From Saccharina japonica (taxonomy: Eukaryota; Sar; Phaeophyceae; Laminariales; Laminariaceae), in assembly GCA_008828725.1 (NCBI GenBank), contig MEHQ01001485.1, positions 143,899-207,898 on the forward strand: DNA of 64,000 nt. Direction: 5' to 3'. The position numbers and the translations under genes are program-made. Of this stretch, positions 45,641 to 57,008 are shown piece by piece. The stretch's first letter is position 1. Each line of letters starts with the position of its first letter. The notes below the pieces were generated by a model. It saw only the letters and a list, made by a program, of their open reading frames with translations, was not told the origin of the DNA and searched no databases.

Positions 45641-46812
45641 CCGCACCCGCACTCAGGTACGGCTTCAAAAACCTACCCTACGTTTTAGGTACGTTACGTG
45701 CGGTCCTCGATACCTTACCTAAGTGTTAGGTACGATAGGTACGCGGCTCGATACGTCACCGGGGTAGGGGTGTACATGTCGATGAAATACCCGGGTTTTG
45801 GTACGAGCTCAGGGACGACCTCAATACCTTACATGATGTATAGAAAGGGAAAAAAACAAAAACGGGTACACCCGCTCCGGTTGGAGTCAAAAACGGGTAC
45901 AGCATGGAATCGAGTCAAAACACCACATCCCACGAGCCATCACGGGATAGACTGGCCAAAATCACATCGTTTCCGTTTCGGAGAGGTATAGTGACAACCA
46001 GGCACACTTATCGGCGCCTAGCTATACACTTAGATTTGTCCAAATTATGTGTGGAGGCTTCGGATCCGGGTGGGATCGGGAGTAGGTTCAGGGGTCAGGG
46101 ATGTTTAGAGCCAGAGAGTTCTGGCGGCAAGCATAATGTGTGTTTTATTTGGTCCCAGCGTGTACCTGAAAATACACCCTATACTATTAATAGTCGTATT
46201 ACAGTAAAAATACATCAGTCGTATTATACATACATACCAGGTATGTTTATACTGCTGTGCATACCCACAACAAGTATAAAGGTGGGTGGTCGTATCACTC
46301 TCAAGACATACGTACCGAGATGCGATTTTTTTTTAATATAGATAAAGTGAATTGGAAAAAGCTTGGAAGCTTGGAAGAAAACGAAAAGAAAGAGAGGCCG
46401 CCGCAGATGCAGTGGATAGCGAGGCACACTGTAGGCAAGTCGTTTAAGTAAAACACAAAACCAAAATCGGTTGAAAGCTAAGCATAATAGACATTCACAG
46501 TTGTACCGGGGACATTATCTCTCGGGTACACATTATTTTTGGCCAATCGCGTGGCTCGCTGGGTGTGTTTTCCACTTGATTCCAGGCCGTACCTGTTCTT
46601 GAGTGAAAACTGACCGGGTATACACGTTTTTGGTTCTTGCCCTTTTAGGAACGTTAGGTACGGACCCCGATACCTTACCTAAGTTTGAGGTACGTTAAGT
46701 ACGGACCCCCATACCTTAACTACGTTTTAGGTGCGTTAGGTACGGACCCCTAAGTTTTAGCTACGTTAGGTGCGACCTCAAATACGTCCACGGGTATATA
46801 CCTTACCTAACA
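45640..46812. mobile_element. Long-inverted-repeat element with terminal minisatellites
   Basis: Inner arms 45850-45955 and 46540-46645 are inverted copies sharing CAAAAACGGGTACACCCG, GGAATCGAGT and CACGAGCCA versions. Outside each arm is a tandem array of units like TTAGGTACGTTAGGTACGGA and CCCGATACCTTACCTAAG. An open frame in the centre (45904-46341, 145 codons) has no recognised family. Confidence 0.6.
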
Positions 46813-47199
46813 CACCCTTCCTTGCACTCTTCCGCTCCGGAGTCCTCCACGTAAGCAACAGTTTACTTTTGTTTGGTAATGTGAGAACGACGACACCAAC
46901 ATGCGACAGAAACGATTTGTGAACTGCGATAATAAAACATTCATGGAATAATCCCTTATTGAAACAAAGGATACTCTCGGATAGAACTACACAGTATATC
47001 ATGATCACGCAAACTAGTTTCGACTAAATCTCCTTGAGATCGCAGGTGCCATTTTCATCTCGAAGTCTTACATATTTATGCGGTTGACGCCCGCTCGATC
47101 GATTAGTCGAGTCCAATACTGTACCTTGATGGCGAGGATACAAGCTGGTCGCTGATAGTGCAGTACAGGAACATGTATTTGTACTACAGCAGTGGTGCC

Positions 47200-47860
47200 C
47201 CGAACCATGCCAGGGCGGGGCCGGAATAATAGCGGACCAAAACAAAAATATCCATATATAACTGGGCCCCGATCCACTGCTCAGGTAAAGTATGACACAC
47301 GCAATAAACCACGTACCAATCGACCCACCGACACCCTCCCACCCACACCAACACACCCACCCACACCAACACATCCACCAAACCACCGAACCGCCGACAC
47401 AACCACGTACGTACGCACCAACCGATCAACACACGCACCAACCGATCCGCCCACCCACAATAACAACAAACAGCAGTTTGAAACCAGAGTATACAGCAGC
47501 ACCAGTACGTACAGCAGTAGTACTAGTAAACAACCCATTTACAGCAGCAACAGCAGCAGCAGCAGTCCAGAAAGTAGCAGCACGTACGTACGTAGAGCGG
47601 ACAAAGATACTACGGCCGCTACGATGCGGAGCCCTTGTTTAGCACGTACATACAGCAGTGGCCTTATTTCGTTCTTGTTTTTTGTCTATTTTTGTACGTC
47701 TGGGCTTTTTATATTGAAATTACAGTAGTGCAAAAACCGCTAACTCCCGGAGCTCCGGGCCTATTTCGATTCTGACCGAAGTTCTGGAGATCGATATTTT
47801 CACTTTTGGGGGATTCATAAAATCATGTATTGATTTTAGAGAGGGAAAACATTGCGTAAA
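47200..47860 (-). repeat. Inverted copy of the 40.6-41.3 kb repeat
   Basis: The reverse complement carries GTACGTGCTAAACAAGGGCT, CTGCTGCTGTTGCTGCTG, ACTAGTACTACTGCTGTACG and a GGGTGGGT tract like 40860-41110. An ACCC-rich stretch occupies 47325-47460. Confidence 0.65.
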
Positions 47861-47903
47861 ATTAGTGTGGAAAAAAAGTGTTTCGCAAGTTTTAAGTAAG
47901 GTG

Positions 47904-49666
47904 CAAGTGTGCACAAAAAAAATAAAACGACACCACACACCTAGGAAGGTCAGAATGAAAAACAAACCGGATCGCTGTGATCACAGGACGAAATGAGCAA
48001 AAAACATTTTTTTTTCGTTTTTTGTTCCCTTTTTGTTCCCTTGGTTTTAGAGACCCCCCCTATTTTGTTTTCGCTGGTCGGGGGGCGGGGGGGGGGGGGG
48101 GGGGGGGGGGGGGTGTACTCATGTCGTGCACGGCCGTAGTCGTATGACCATAGACCCTCACATCCCTACAATGCCGGGACGGAGCACGCTGGGTTTTCAC
48201 CAACCAGGCAGACATTGCTTGCACCAAGCGCGAAGCGCCGTGAGGTATTGGGCGGGTCGCATGGAGGGTGAGCTGCATTCTGCTAAGAACCGCCTCTGAG
48301 ACGGACTTGCATGTGGACGACAGCTTCAATGACTTAATTTAATTTCTGGTGTGGCCACTTCCTGAAATCGCAATGGGAGCACTATGTAACTGCCTCGCGG
48401 GTGCCTGAACATATACACACTGCGTGATACGATAATTCCCCTTGTGCGGAGCAAAGGTTCTCAACCCCGCACAAATGGTCTAACTCGACCGCCAGCTTTG
48501 ATGCCCGCCAAAAAATAAAACTAAAAAACGGTAACCTGGTTGTCTAGCTTACGCAGTGAGAGGCGTGTTTTACAGCGTCGTTGCCAACCGACGCCAACCC
48601 AACCTATAAATATATCATATATCATATATTTATAGGGGGGGGGCGGGGTTTAGGGGTAAGGGTGGCCATAATCCGTAGTTGACAGCGGCCTATTGAGGGG
48701 TAGTTATATTCAGAATTCGACGGGGTTGGGGGCCGACGGGGTGTAGGAGGGGGGATCGAGGGGAGTTTGAACCGGGTAGAGGGATTGGGTGGGGAGGTGG
48801 GTGGGGTTAGGGTTTAGAGAAAGCCCTCCGAATGCGCTGGGAGCCCCTACCTTCCCGCGGATCCGCGTCTTTACAGGGGCACGAGCGAGGCGTCCCCGGG
48901 AGGCCGCCTTCCCCCGACGCCCGCTCACCGAGTTCGGTACCGGCGCCTATTTTCTCTCGCCGGGGTCACCGAGAGCTGACGCATGGGGCGGCCTTGGCGG
49001 TGGTGCGGCGCTGATCAGGGTCGGGTGGAGCACGGTAGAGGCGGTCTCCCGCGCAGCATATCGAAACCGGCATAGTCGTGAAGATCCCAAACGACGCCGT
49101 CATCATCATCACCATCACTATCGAAGCGTACGAGTATTGTATTAGTAGTGAGCGGTCCAAAGGAGCTATGAGCTCGCTCGAAGGTGGACCAGAAGGCCCC
49201 GAAGATCTGGGCGGTCGGAAGGCTTGGCATGGAATGTCGAGTGCGTTATTTTCTTGCTTCGGCCCATTGTATTATGTCGACAAGCTTGTTTGAATAAAAA
49301 TGTAGGCTCCTTCCTTCTTAGCATATAGTAAGTTGATAGACCGCAGGTGTAGTGGTTGGCCCCTTTCATCTATTACCCTGGTACCTGCCGGGTATACCCG
49401 GTCGGGCCCTACCCGTTGAACGGGTAGGCTCTGACCTCAATACCCGCGGGTGTTTGGACCCCGCGGGCAACGACGCCACGGGTACGCGGGTACCCGCGGG
49501 TTTCAGGGTACGCGCTCGTTTTGACGACCCCCGGTTCAGTATTTTTCCGTAATATCTCTAAAAAAGGATATAAAGGAGCATGCCGCCACACACTTAACAC
49601 TCGATTCTGACCGCGACGGGGGGGGGGGTGTGTGGTGTCGATAACTTTTTTTTTTGTGCACCCTTG
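47904..49666. mobile_element. Element D with about 1.5 kb of internal cargo
   Basis: The left part (47904-48080, starting CAAGTGTGCACAAAAAA) and right end (49629-49666, ending GTGCACCCTTG) belong to family D. TAAGGTG flanks the whole span (47897-47903 and 49667-49673). Between them lie a 27-G run, about 1.5 kb of other DNA and an 11-G run. The cargo includes a near-identical copy of the block just outside the element (49718-50515). Confidence 0.6.
48087..48113. repeat. Poly-G run of 27 bases
   Basis: Follows CGCTGGTCGGGGGGC in element D. The next bases share about 65 bp with 43712-43780 (GGCCGTAGTCGT, TGACCATAGAC), which also follows a 13-G run. Runs like this may be real or a two-colour sequencing artefact. 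Confidence 0.6.
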
Positions 49667-50517
49667 TAAGGTGCATTGTTTTATTTGATTTTAGTTTAGG
49701 GTTTAGACCCCGCGCGGGAAAGCCCTCCGAATGCGTTGGGAGCCCCTACCTTCCCGCGGATCCGCGTCTTTACAGGGGCACGAGCGAGGCGTCCCCGGGA
49801 GGCCGCCTTCCCCCAACGCCCGCTCACCGAGTTCGGTACCGGCGCCTATTTTCTCTCGCCGGGGTCACCGAGAGCTGACGCATGGGGCGGCCTTGGCGGT
49901 GGTGCGGCGCTGATCAGGGTCGGGTGGAGCACGGTAGAGGCGGTCTCCCGCGCAGCATATCGAAACCGGCATAGTCGTGAAGATCCCAAACGACGCCGTC
50001 ATCATCATCACCATCACTATCGAAGCGTACGAGTATCGTATTAGTAGTGAGCGGTCCAAAGGAGCCATGAGCTCGCTCGAAGGTGGACCAGAAGGCCCCG
50101 AAGATCTGGGCGGTCGGAAGGCTTGGCATGGAATGTCGAGTGCGTTATTTTCTTGCTTCGGCCCATTGTATTATGTCGACAAGCTTGTTTGAATAAAAAT
50201 GTAGGCTCCTTCCTTCTTAGCATATAGTAAGTTGATAGACCGCAGGTGTAGTGGTTGGCCCCTTTCATCTATTACCCTGGTACCTGCCGGGTATACCCGG
50301 TCGGGCCCTACCCGTTGAACGGGTAGGCTCTGACCTCAATACCCGCGGGTGTTTGGACCCCGCGGGCAACGACGCCACGGGTACGCGGGTACCCGCGGGT
50401 TTCAGGGTACGCGCTCGTTTTGACGACCCCCGGTTCAGTATTTTTCCGTAATATCTCTAAAAAAGGATATAAAGGAGCATGCCGCCACACACTTAACACT
50501 CGATTCTGACCGCGACG
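48820..50517 (+). repeat. Near-identical tandem duplication, about 800 bp, period 901
   Basis: 48820-49617 and 49718-50517 differ at only a handful of bases, with no length change noticed. Both copies are preceded by TTTAGGGTTTAGA-like words and contain GGGTACCCGCGGGT-rich sequence. Frames inside (102-118 codons with a short His run from CATCATCATCACCATCAC) are unrecognised. The first copy lies inside an element-D span, the second outside it. Confidence 0.85.
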
Positions 50518-50519
50518 GA

Positions 50520-51600
50520 CATATAATCGTTAGGCAACATGCTCGTAGAAAATTTGGAACGACAGCGGGTACCCGGGTACCCGGGTAACTGCGGGTACCC
50601 GTCCTGTTCGCGGAACATCGATTCAACATTCTTCCATAATATTATCGAAACCCGATTTAAACGAGCACTACACACTCGACACTCACGTTTCTCGGATACT
50701 GCTTCCATCTTACACCAAGCAAGTGCTACAGCTTTCCATGGGGGAGTTCGTTGACCAGCGTTCCGGTGTTTGCACAATTTAAATCAAGCCCCCAAACACA
50801 CCAGCCCCCTCTAATAACATGCCTATAAGCAATAATTATGTACAATATAACGCAAACCAGGCGGCTTGAGTATCGAAAGAAGCATAAATATCTTCGTAAT
50901 TAACCGTTTCTGTATCGAGCAGCAGTGGAGTGCAGATTTGTCCACTCTATCACCACTCATCGTGCCACCGAACAAATAATAAAAGTTCAAAAGTATCGGG
51001 GTAGATGTGTACCTGGGTACCCGTCAAAAGGGCAATACCCGGCGGGAAGGGTAGGGTCCGGCCTCCGAAATTTAGCGTGTACCCGTTCGTGGCGTGTACC
51101 CTAAGGAGCCAACCTCTACTCAAGGGTGAACTACAATATATAGGACTAGTGATGTACACCGTCGTCAAAATCAATCAATATATTGGGCCAGCAGTATGTC
51201 GCCCCTCCATTCTCCTCTCTCCTTCCGAAACACATTTGGTGGGTTTCCGTACTATACTATGGCGTGTTTCTTGGACGTACATGATGACACGGTGTATCAT
51301 CTTGCAGGTCATGTTGTGGGTGTACTCACTTTGCTGCAGAATCAAGCGTAGGAGAAACGCAGCTTCTTTATTCCCAGAGCCGGGATGGGCACCTAGGCCC
51401 GGAACGGTCTCGTGGTCCTTCCGTTCTTATAAATATCCCCGAATACGAATGCCAGTCCAAGAAGTACAAAAAACGACCAATAACCTACGATATATAGAGG
51501 ACATTTCCGGCCTTCGAAGCGCATATTAGTTCAAAGAACACACAGAGGGCGGTTCATGCCTTGCATTTTTTACCGCGTCAAGACTTCAGCCGTTTCTCTC
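50520..51600. other. No gene recognised
   Basis: GGGTACCC-rich words continue to about 50600 and return at 51005-51110. A 174-codon plus-strand frame (51005-51529) has no known domain. Confidence 0.4.
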
Positions 51601-51604
51601 CTGG

Positions 51605-51812
51605 TCGACTCGCATCGTATTAAAAAACAACAGCTGTGAGCTCGAGATTTCGTCGAGAGCTCATCTTTGCTATTAATAGCTGAGTGTAATACTTCGATCG
51701 CGCGTACTTACGAGATTTTATATGTCCCATGAGGATGTACATCCCGTATGAGGGGGACACAATCTGAGGCGTAGAATTCAGGAAGTTGTGTGTCTATTTG
51801 TGGGTTGCACGT
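51605..51812 (-). mobile_element. Family C hairpin repeat, inverted copy
   Basis: The reverse complement matches 58317-58591: CACAAATAGACACACAAC, CCCCCTCATACGGGATG, GCGCGATCGAAGTATTACAC and GAGCTCACAGCTGTTGTT. Confidence 0.65.
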
Positions 51813-52139
51813 AACTTTGGCACTATTAGTGGTATTGTATAGTCTGAAACAATTACACTATACTTGTGATGTAAACAAACGTAAATATTGGTTTAAGTTA
51901 AAGTATGAGGAGAAGAAAAGCTATGTTTTTTAGGGGTATAGTAAAGTCGTACCCGGATAGGTCAAAAGTTCCGAAGAGTTGACGTGATACAGTAAGTAGT
52001 GGGTCTACTATTAATAGCGTAAGCCACCTGTTGACATTATATATCTGTATCGGGCATTTTTATCGTGTGTTCTACGAGTACGGATTTTACGTTTACTATA
52101 TATTTTGTTTTGATCCAAACATTCAGGGCGTTGTCACGG

Positions 52140-52590
52140 GCTGTTTGGCCGGGCCGGGTCAGGCCGGGCCGGGCCAATCTGAAAATTGTGACGGGCTGGA
52201 CCGGGCCGGGCCGAGACTTTTATAAAAGTGATGGGCCGGCCGTCAACATTTGGAAATGTGATGGGCTGGGCCGGTCCGCCCACCATCCCTTAAAACTTTG
52301 ATCAGCCGGGCTGGGCCGCGGCCTATTCTCTGAGAAATTCATGGGCCTGGCCAGGACTCAGCCCATCCTGTCAAAATTTAATGGGCCGGGTCGGGCCGCG
52401 GCCTATGAGATGTGGGCTGTACATGGTTCGCTCCACCCAGTCCATGAAGTGGTCCATATTTTTTGACGGGCCGGCCCGGAGCGCTGCCCATGAGGTATAT
52501 TGTGCTACTGATACTGCTACTACTACCACCTCCACTGTCTGTGCTCATGAGGTGGCCCACGACGGGCCCCTCCCGGGCCGCGGCTTATTC
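52140..52590. repeat. GGGCC minisatellite, first array
   Basis: Units of about 45 bp alternate GGGCCGGGCCGGGCCGCGGC-like blocks with A/T-rich spacers such as TGTCAAAATTTAATG. The GGGCCGGG phase makes long imperfect GC palindromes. Confidence 0.7.
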
Positions 52591-52844
52591 TATGATACGT
52601 GGTGTAATATTGCGACATATAGTACAGCTACGACGTTTTGGGTGTCCTTCGGTTGTTGTCCGCCAAAACCAGCTACGTTCGTACGGTGCATCTCTGAGAA
52701 ATGGCCTCAGGTACTCTGAGGCGTTGAGCAAATGTGTGATGTAAACCTTGGTACCGTAGTGGGTGTAGGCACGACACTTATCGCTGTCTCCGCGACGCAG
52801 GCAGCATGACGCTCTTGTCCTACTTCGACCCGCGGCAGCGGAAT

Positions 52845-53000
52845 GTATTGCAGAAGTAGCACATGGTGTTGCTGCAGCAGCACGTACTATTGCAGCAGTA
52901 CCTGGGGTGTTGCAGCAGCATGTTGTATCGCAGCGGTACTACCGGGTGTTGCAGCAGCACGTGCTGCTGCTGCGGGTGTTTTGCAGCAACACGAGGAGGT
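52845..53000. repeat. Compound GCA/GCAGCAC minisatellite
   Basis: Irregular units of about 27-30 bp with TTGCAGCAGCACGT, GTTGCAGCAGCATG and CGGGTGTTGCAGCAGC. Confidence 0.65.
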
Positions 53001-53689
53001 GGTGGTCCACAGTCGAAACGGAAGCCATTAGGCAAAGTCATTGGTGGAGCCGAACCGTGTGAGTAGTGGATAGTGGCTAGGCGCGTCTCATGGGCCGAAA
53101 ACAGCTGTCTCTCCAAATCCAGACAGGAAAATACCAAATTACAACGATAAATCAACAATTAGGTTACTTGGTTTCCGTGGTTTTCTGCTTTCGAGAATGT
53201 TATGAGTGATCGACGTTGAAGATCCTTCTGCAAATCGTCGGATGGCAAAGAAGATAATAATAAATTGTAACAACGTCACGTCAGGGTACACTCATGCACC
53301 TTTTGATACGGGACAAGGCATGGATCGTGCCATTGGGTGGCCCGTCAAATTCACTGGCCGGCCCATGAAAATTGTCTGGACGACCCATATAGAGCCCGTG
53401 TCTCATGGGCCTCGTTGCCATGTGATGGGCCGGCCAGGCCGGGTCGAGACTTTTGCAAAAACGATGGGCCGGGCTGTGAACGTTTGAAGCTGTGATCGTC
53501 TGGGCCGGGCCGCGGCCTACTCTCTGAAAATGTGGTGGGCCGGGCCGGGCCGCGGCCCACCCTCCAGGTATTTCGTCGGCTGGGCCGGGTCGCGGCCCAC
53601 CAAACTAAATTTTGATTGGCCGGGTCGGGGCACGGCCTATCATATCGAAATTTGATGGGCCGGGCCGGCCCAAACCGGTCTCGTGGGCA

Positions 53690-54016
53690 GGTTAGCAGGT
53701 AACCACGAAGCTTGTTAGAGTCGAAATCGTGAATTCGAGCCCCCCGAGTGCATGCTCGTAGGGACGTTTGCTCGCAATATCTTGACTATTGCGGAAAACG
53801 CGAGAGCGTGAGTTAGGAAAATTCGAATAGAATCGACGAGCGTTGGGAATGCTGAACCATATGCGCGATAAGAATCAAGGCAAGAACTGTAGTGGAGGAA
53901 GAGGAAGAGTTTCCTACTTTGTGACCCCGGATCTAAGTTACGACTATTATGAAGGAGGGAGGACGGCAGCAGTGCGAAGATAATAAATGGGAAGGAAAAA
54001 AAGAGAAAAAAAAACA
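53690..54016 (+). mobile_element. SINE with divergent head, copy 3
   Basis: The head (GTGGGCAGGTTAGCAGG to GAATTCGAGCC) differs from copies 1 and 4. The body has the family signature (GGCAAGAACTGTAGTGGAGG, GTGACCCCGGATCTAAG) and an A-rich tail. It lies directly after the GGGCC minisatellite and is repeated at 57401-57727. Confidence 0.65.
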
Positions 54017-54107
54017 GGGGCGGCCCCTGACAAGCTCTGAAAATATTATAGGCCTAAATAACCACGCTGATATATATTACGCTCTCAGCACTTGATTCAG
54101 TTTTGTA

Positions 54108-54440
54108 AGCCGGTCGCCCCGGTGGTCTAACTGGTAGCCACGAACCCTGTAGGCCCGGATGTCGAGGGTTCGATTCTCCCCATGGAGGTTTTTATTCTCA
54201 AATGACACCTTCTGTCGAGAGCGCATATTATAGCGTGGGTAAGCAAAATTCGACGAGAGTTGACGAGGGAAGAAAGTGCTGAAATCTTCTCGCGATGAAA
54301 ATGCAAGGCAAGAACCGTAGTGGGGGAGGAGGGAGAGGAGCCTACTTTGTGACCCCGGATCTGAGTTACGACTAGGGAGGGAGAAAGACGGATGTGCGAA
54401 GATAATAAATGGGATGGACAAGAAAAAAAGAAAAGAAAAA
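54108..54440 (+). mobile_element. tRNA-derived SINE, copy 4 (best head)
   Basis: Box A TGGTCTAACTGG (54123-54134) and box B GGTTCGATTCT (54167-54177) have tRNA-like spacing, followed by the common SINE body and the tail AATAAATGGGATGGAC plus A-runs. This is the clearest polymerase-III promoter in the family. It is repeated at 57819-58152. Confidence 0.8.
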
Positions 54441-54449
54441 ACACTCAAT

Positions 54450-54550
54450 ATGACACACACGTGATACTCGATTCACAGAAATAAACTCGTTCGTTCGATG
54501 GTATTTTATACCACTTTAAATACACATAGACCATCGGGGCGACCTACGAT
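54450..54550 (-). mobile_element. SINE head fragment, inverted
   Basis: The reverse complement begins GGTCGCCCCGATGGTCTATG and runs to the segment ending TATCACGTGTG, matching the 5' part of the SINE at 61185-61566. No body follows. It lies tail-to-tail with copy 4 and is repeated at 58162-58258. Confidence 0.5.
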
Positions 54551-54659
54551 GCCTGTGCATCTCTTAATTTAAGCATACGATTGACGTCCATATACGTATC
54601 AATCATACGTGGGTACTTGACAAACTCATATTATACCAATATCAGGTTATTTATGTATG

Positions 54660-55260
54660 CTGCCTGGTATCAGATAACCGTATATGAAAAACATATATAA
54701 AAAATAAAAGCTGTGAAATCGAAGGTTTCGTCGAAACTCATATGTACATATATGTTGACGATCGTATGCAAAAAATCATGAAGAATATATAAATTAGGGA
54801 TGTTTGTTTTGACGATCGTTTGACACGAAATCCGACATTTCAGAATTTGAAACACCGGGAGAAATGACGGCAAGAGAGACGTGGCGCTAGGAATATTCAC
54901 TCGGAGAATACGGAATATTCCCTGGTGGGAAAGAGAGCAGGAGGCTGCGCCTACAGAGGCCAACGGTACGGACGGGGCGAGAGGTCTGAACGCATCACCG
55001 GTCGATACGTACTCACAGCGGGGAAGCGGGGGCCGCTACTTTCGACTTACACGAGTACAGCCAACCGGTTGTAATTTGTAATACCCGACGGTCAAGGCTG
55101 TTCACAAGACCGGTGGTGGCACAACATATATATATGGTACGTAGTAAAAGGCTGTTTCTTATGGGATTTTGTTTGAGGTTCCTAAATGAACCCCTTTTGA
55201 CTCGTCTGTTTGTGACGTCATTTTTGAAGTCTTGTGGCCAAGACTTAAAGTGTAGTTTCT
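54660..55260 (+). repeat. Module M, about 600 bp, three copies
   Basis: Copies at 54660-55260, 55668-56270 and 58650-59260 share GTGAAATCGAAGGTTTCGTC, ATATGTTGACGATCGTATGC, CACCGGTCGATACGTACTCA and AAAAGGCTGTTTCTTATGGG. Small frames (66-166 codons) in it match nothing I know. Confidence 0.6.
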
Positions 55261-56483
55261 TATGTTGTTGTTGTTGTCTTCACATTAAACTCGTTTCAGT
55301 TGCTAATCCCTATAGTCTGATCTAGCAAGATCACAGCCCGTGGTCGCAAAAGTGCTAGAGAGCCATCAGAGAATCCTAAAGAACACGCACACTTAGCAAG
55401 GAAAGGATACACCAGTCCGAAGAGGTACACCTAAAATCCCTACAGCATGTTATGCGTGTCCAAAACTGAACTACACGCCCGCAATCTCCATTCGACTACA
55501 GCAGCATCGTCCCCCCCCCCTCCCACTCTTTACCAATGAATTTGCCGACTACAGCGTGTAGATGATATATTTGTCCGCCGTGTGGACTACTTGAAAGCCC
55601 CGGGTGTTGCAGCCAACCTTCGTTATAGATCAAGTCGTTTGCAGCCAGCTGCTATGATATTTACGAATATAAGAGAAGTATATTAAAAACATATATAAAA
55701 AACAAAAGCTGTGAAATCGAAGGTTTCGTCGAAACTCAGATGTACATATATGTTGACGATCGTATGCAAAAAATAGTGAAGAATATATATATATATATTG
55801 GTGATGTTTGTTTTGACGATCGTTTGACACGAAATCCGACATTTCAGAATTTGAAACACCGGGAGAAATGACGGCAAGAGAGACGTGGCGCTAGGAATAT
55901 TCACTCGGGGGATAAGGAATTATTCCCTGGTGGGAAAGAGAGCAGGAGGCTGCGCCTACAGGGGCCAACGGTACGGACGGGGCGAGAGGTCTGAACGCAT
56001 CACCGGTCGATACGTACTCACAGCGGGGAAGCGGGGGCCGCTACTTTCGACTTGCACGAGTACAGCCAACAGCCAACCGGTTGTAATTTGTAATACCCGC
56101 GGTCAAGGCTGTTCACAAGACCGGTGGTGGCACAATCTATATGGTAGTAAAAGGCTGTTTCTTATGGGATTTTGTTTGAGGTTCCTCAATGAACCCTTTT
56201 TTGACTCGTCTGTTTGTGACGTCATTTTTGAAGTCTTGTACGAGCCAAGACTTAAAGTGTCGTTTCTTATGGAAGCGTATGACAAAAACAAAAAATCATT
56301 GTTATCGTATGAGGCGGAGACCACAAAAGACGAGCGACCACACGTAAACCAAGTACTGCTGTACCAGGTACCAGGTATGATATAATATATTATTTTTTAT
56401 ACCTGGTATATTATGGCTACGAACGAGTACTCAATTTTGTTTTATGAAATTAAAGCCTAGATGTACCTGGTAGTGACACCGCG

Positions 56484-56829
56484 GTCGCACCGGTAGACTA
56501 TTTTTAATAACAATAGTGGTCAGCTTCAAAGGCTATTATTAATAACATTGGTGCCCGAGGTCGAATCCCACCGTGGTGCGATTTTGACTTCATTTGAAAA
56601 AATCAAATAGACCTACGAGTAATAGCTGAGAGCGCCTTCGTGGCGGGGGTAGTTGGCGGAAGACAGAAACAAGTCGAAGAGGAGAGAAAGTGCGGAAATA
56701 TTATTGCGATAAAAATACAAGGCAAGTACCGTAGTGGGGGAGGAGGGAGAAGAGCCTATTAAGTGCCTCCGGATCTGAGTTACGACTAAGAGGGAGAGAA
56801 AAGAAGGACGAAGTTAATAATTGAGACAA
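56484..56829 (+). mobile_element. tRNA-derived SINE, copy 5
   Basis: The head runs from TCGCACCGGTAGACTA to a box-B-like GAGGTCGAATCCC and closes with GTGGTGCGA, pairing as an acceptor-like stem. The common body follows. The tail is interrupted by the left half of an inverted-repeat element after AATAATTGAGA. Confidence 0.7.
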
Positions 56830-57008
56830 GGGCGCACAAAAAAAAAAGAAAACGACACCACACACCTAGCTAGGAAGGTCATAATGAAAAACAAACCGGA
56901 TCGCTGTGATCACAGGACGAAATGAGCAAAAACCATTTTTTTTTCGTTTTTTGTTCCCTTTTTTAAACTTGGTTTTAGAGACCCCCCTTATTTTGTTTCG
57001 CTGGTCGG
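56830..57008. mobile_element. Element D, left part, cut at an adapter junction
   Basis: Identical in layout to the left part of 59807-60196, after the same SINE tail. It ends at CGCTGGTCGG, immediately before the Tn5 mosaic-end sequence, so the right half is lost at what looks like an assembly junction. Confidence 0.7.

Larger units (their letters stand above)
53317..56998 (+). repeat. Duplicated block, copy A
   Basis: Matches 57028-60060 nearly base for base: GGGCC minisatellite, two or three SINEs, module M and the left part of element D. Compared with copy B it lacks the 275-bp family C insertion and carries a second, tandem copy of module M (54660-55260 and 55668-56270) with a private stretch between (about 55257-55667). 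Confidence 0.85.

Noticed and set aside
48114-48175. Possible 5S rRNA (GGCCGTAGTCGT…CATCCC words)
   Set aside because: Only short words resemble 5S; the expected internal promoter and length are missing, and the same module recurs at 43712 without more similarity.
54120-54185. Candidate functional tRNA gene
   Set aside because: Box A and box B are good, but no full cloverleaf closes and the sequence runs straight into the SINE body, so it is a SINE head.
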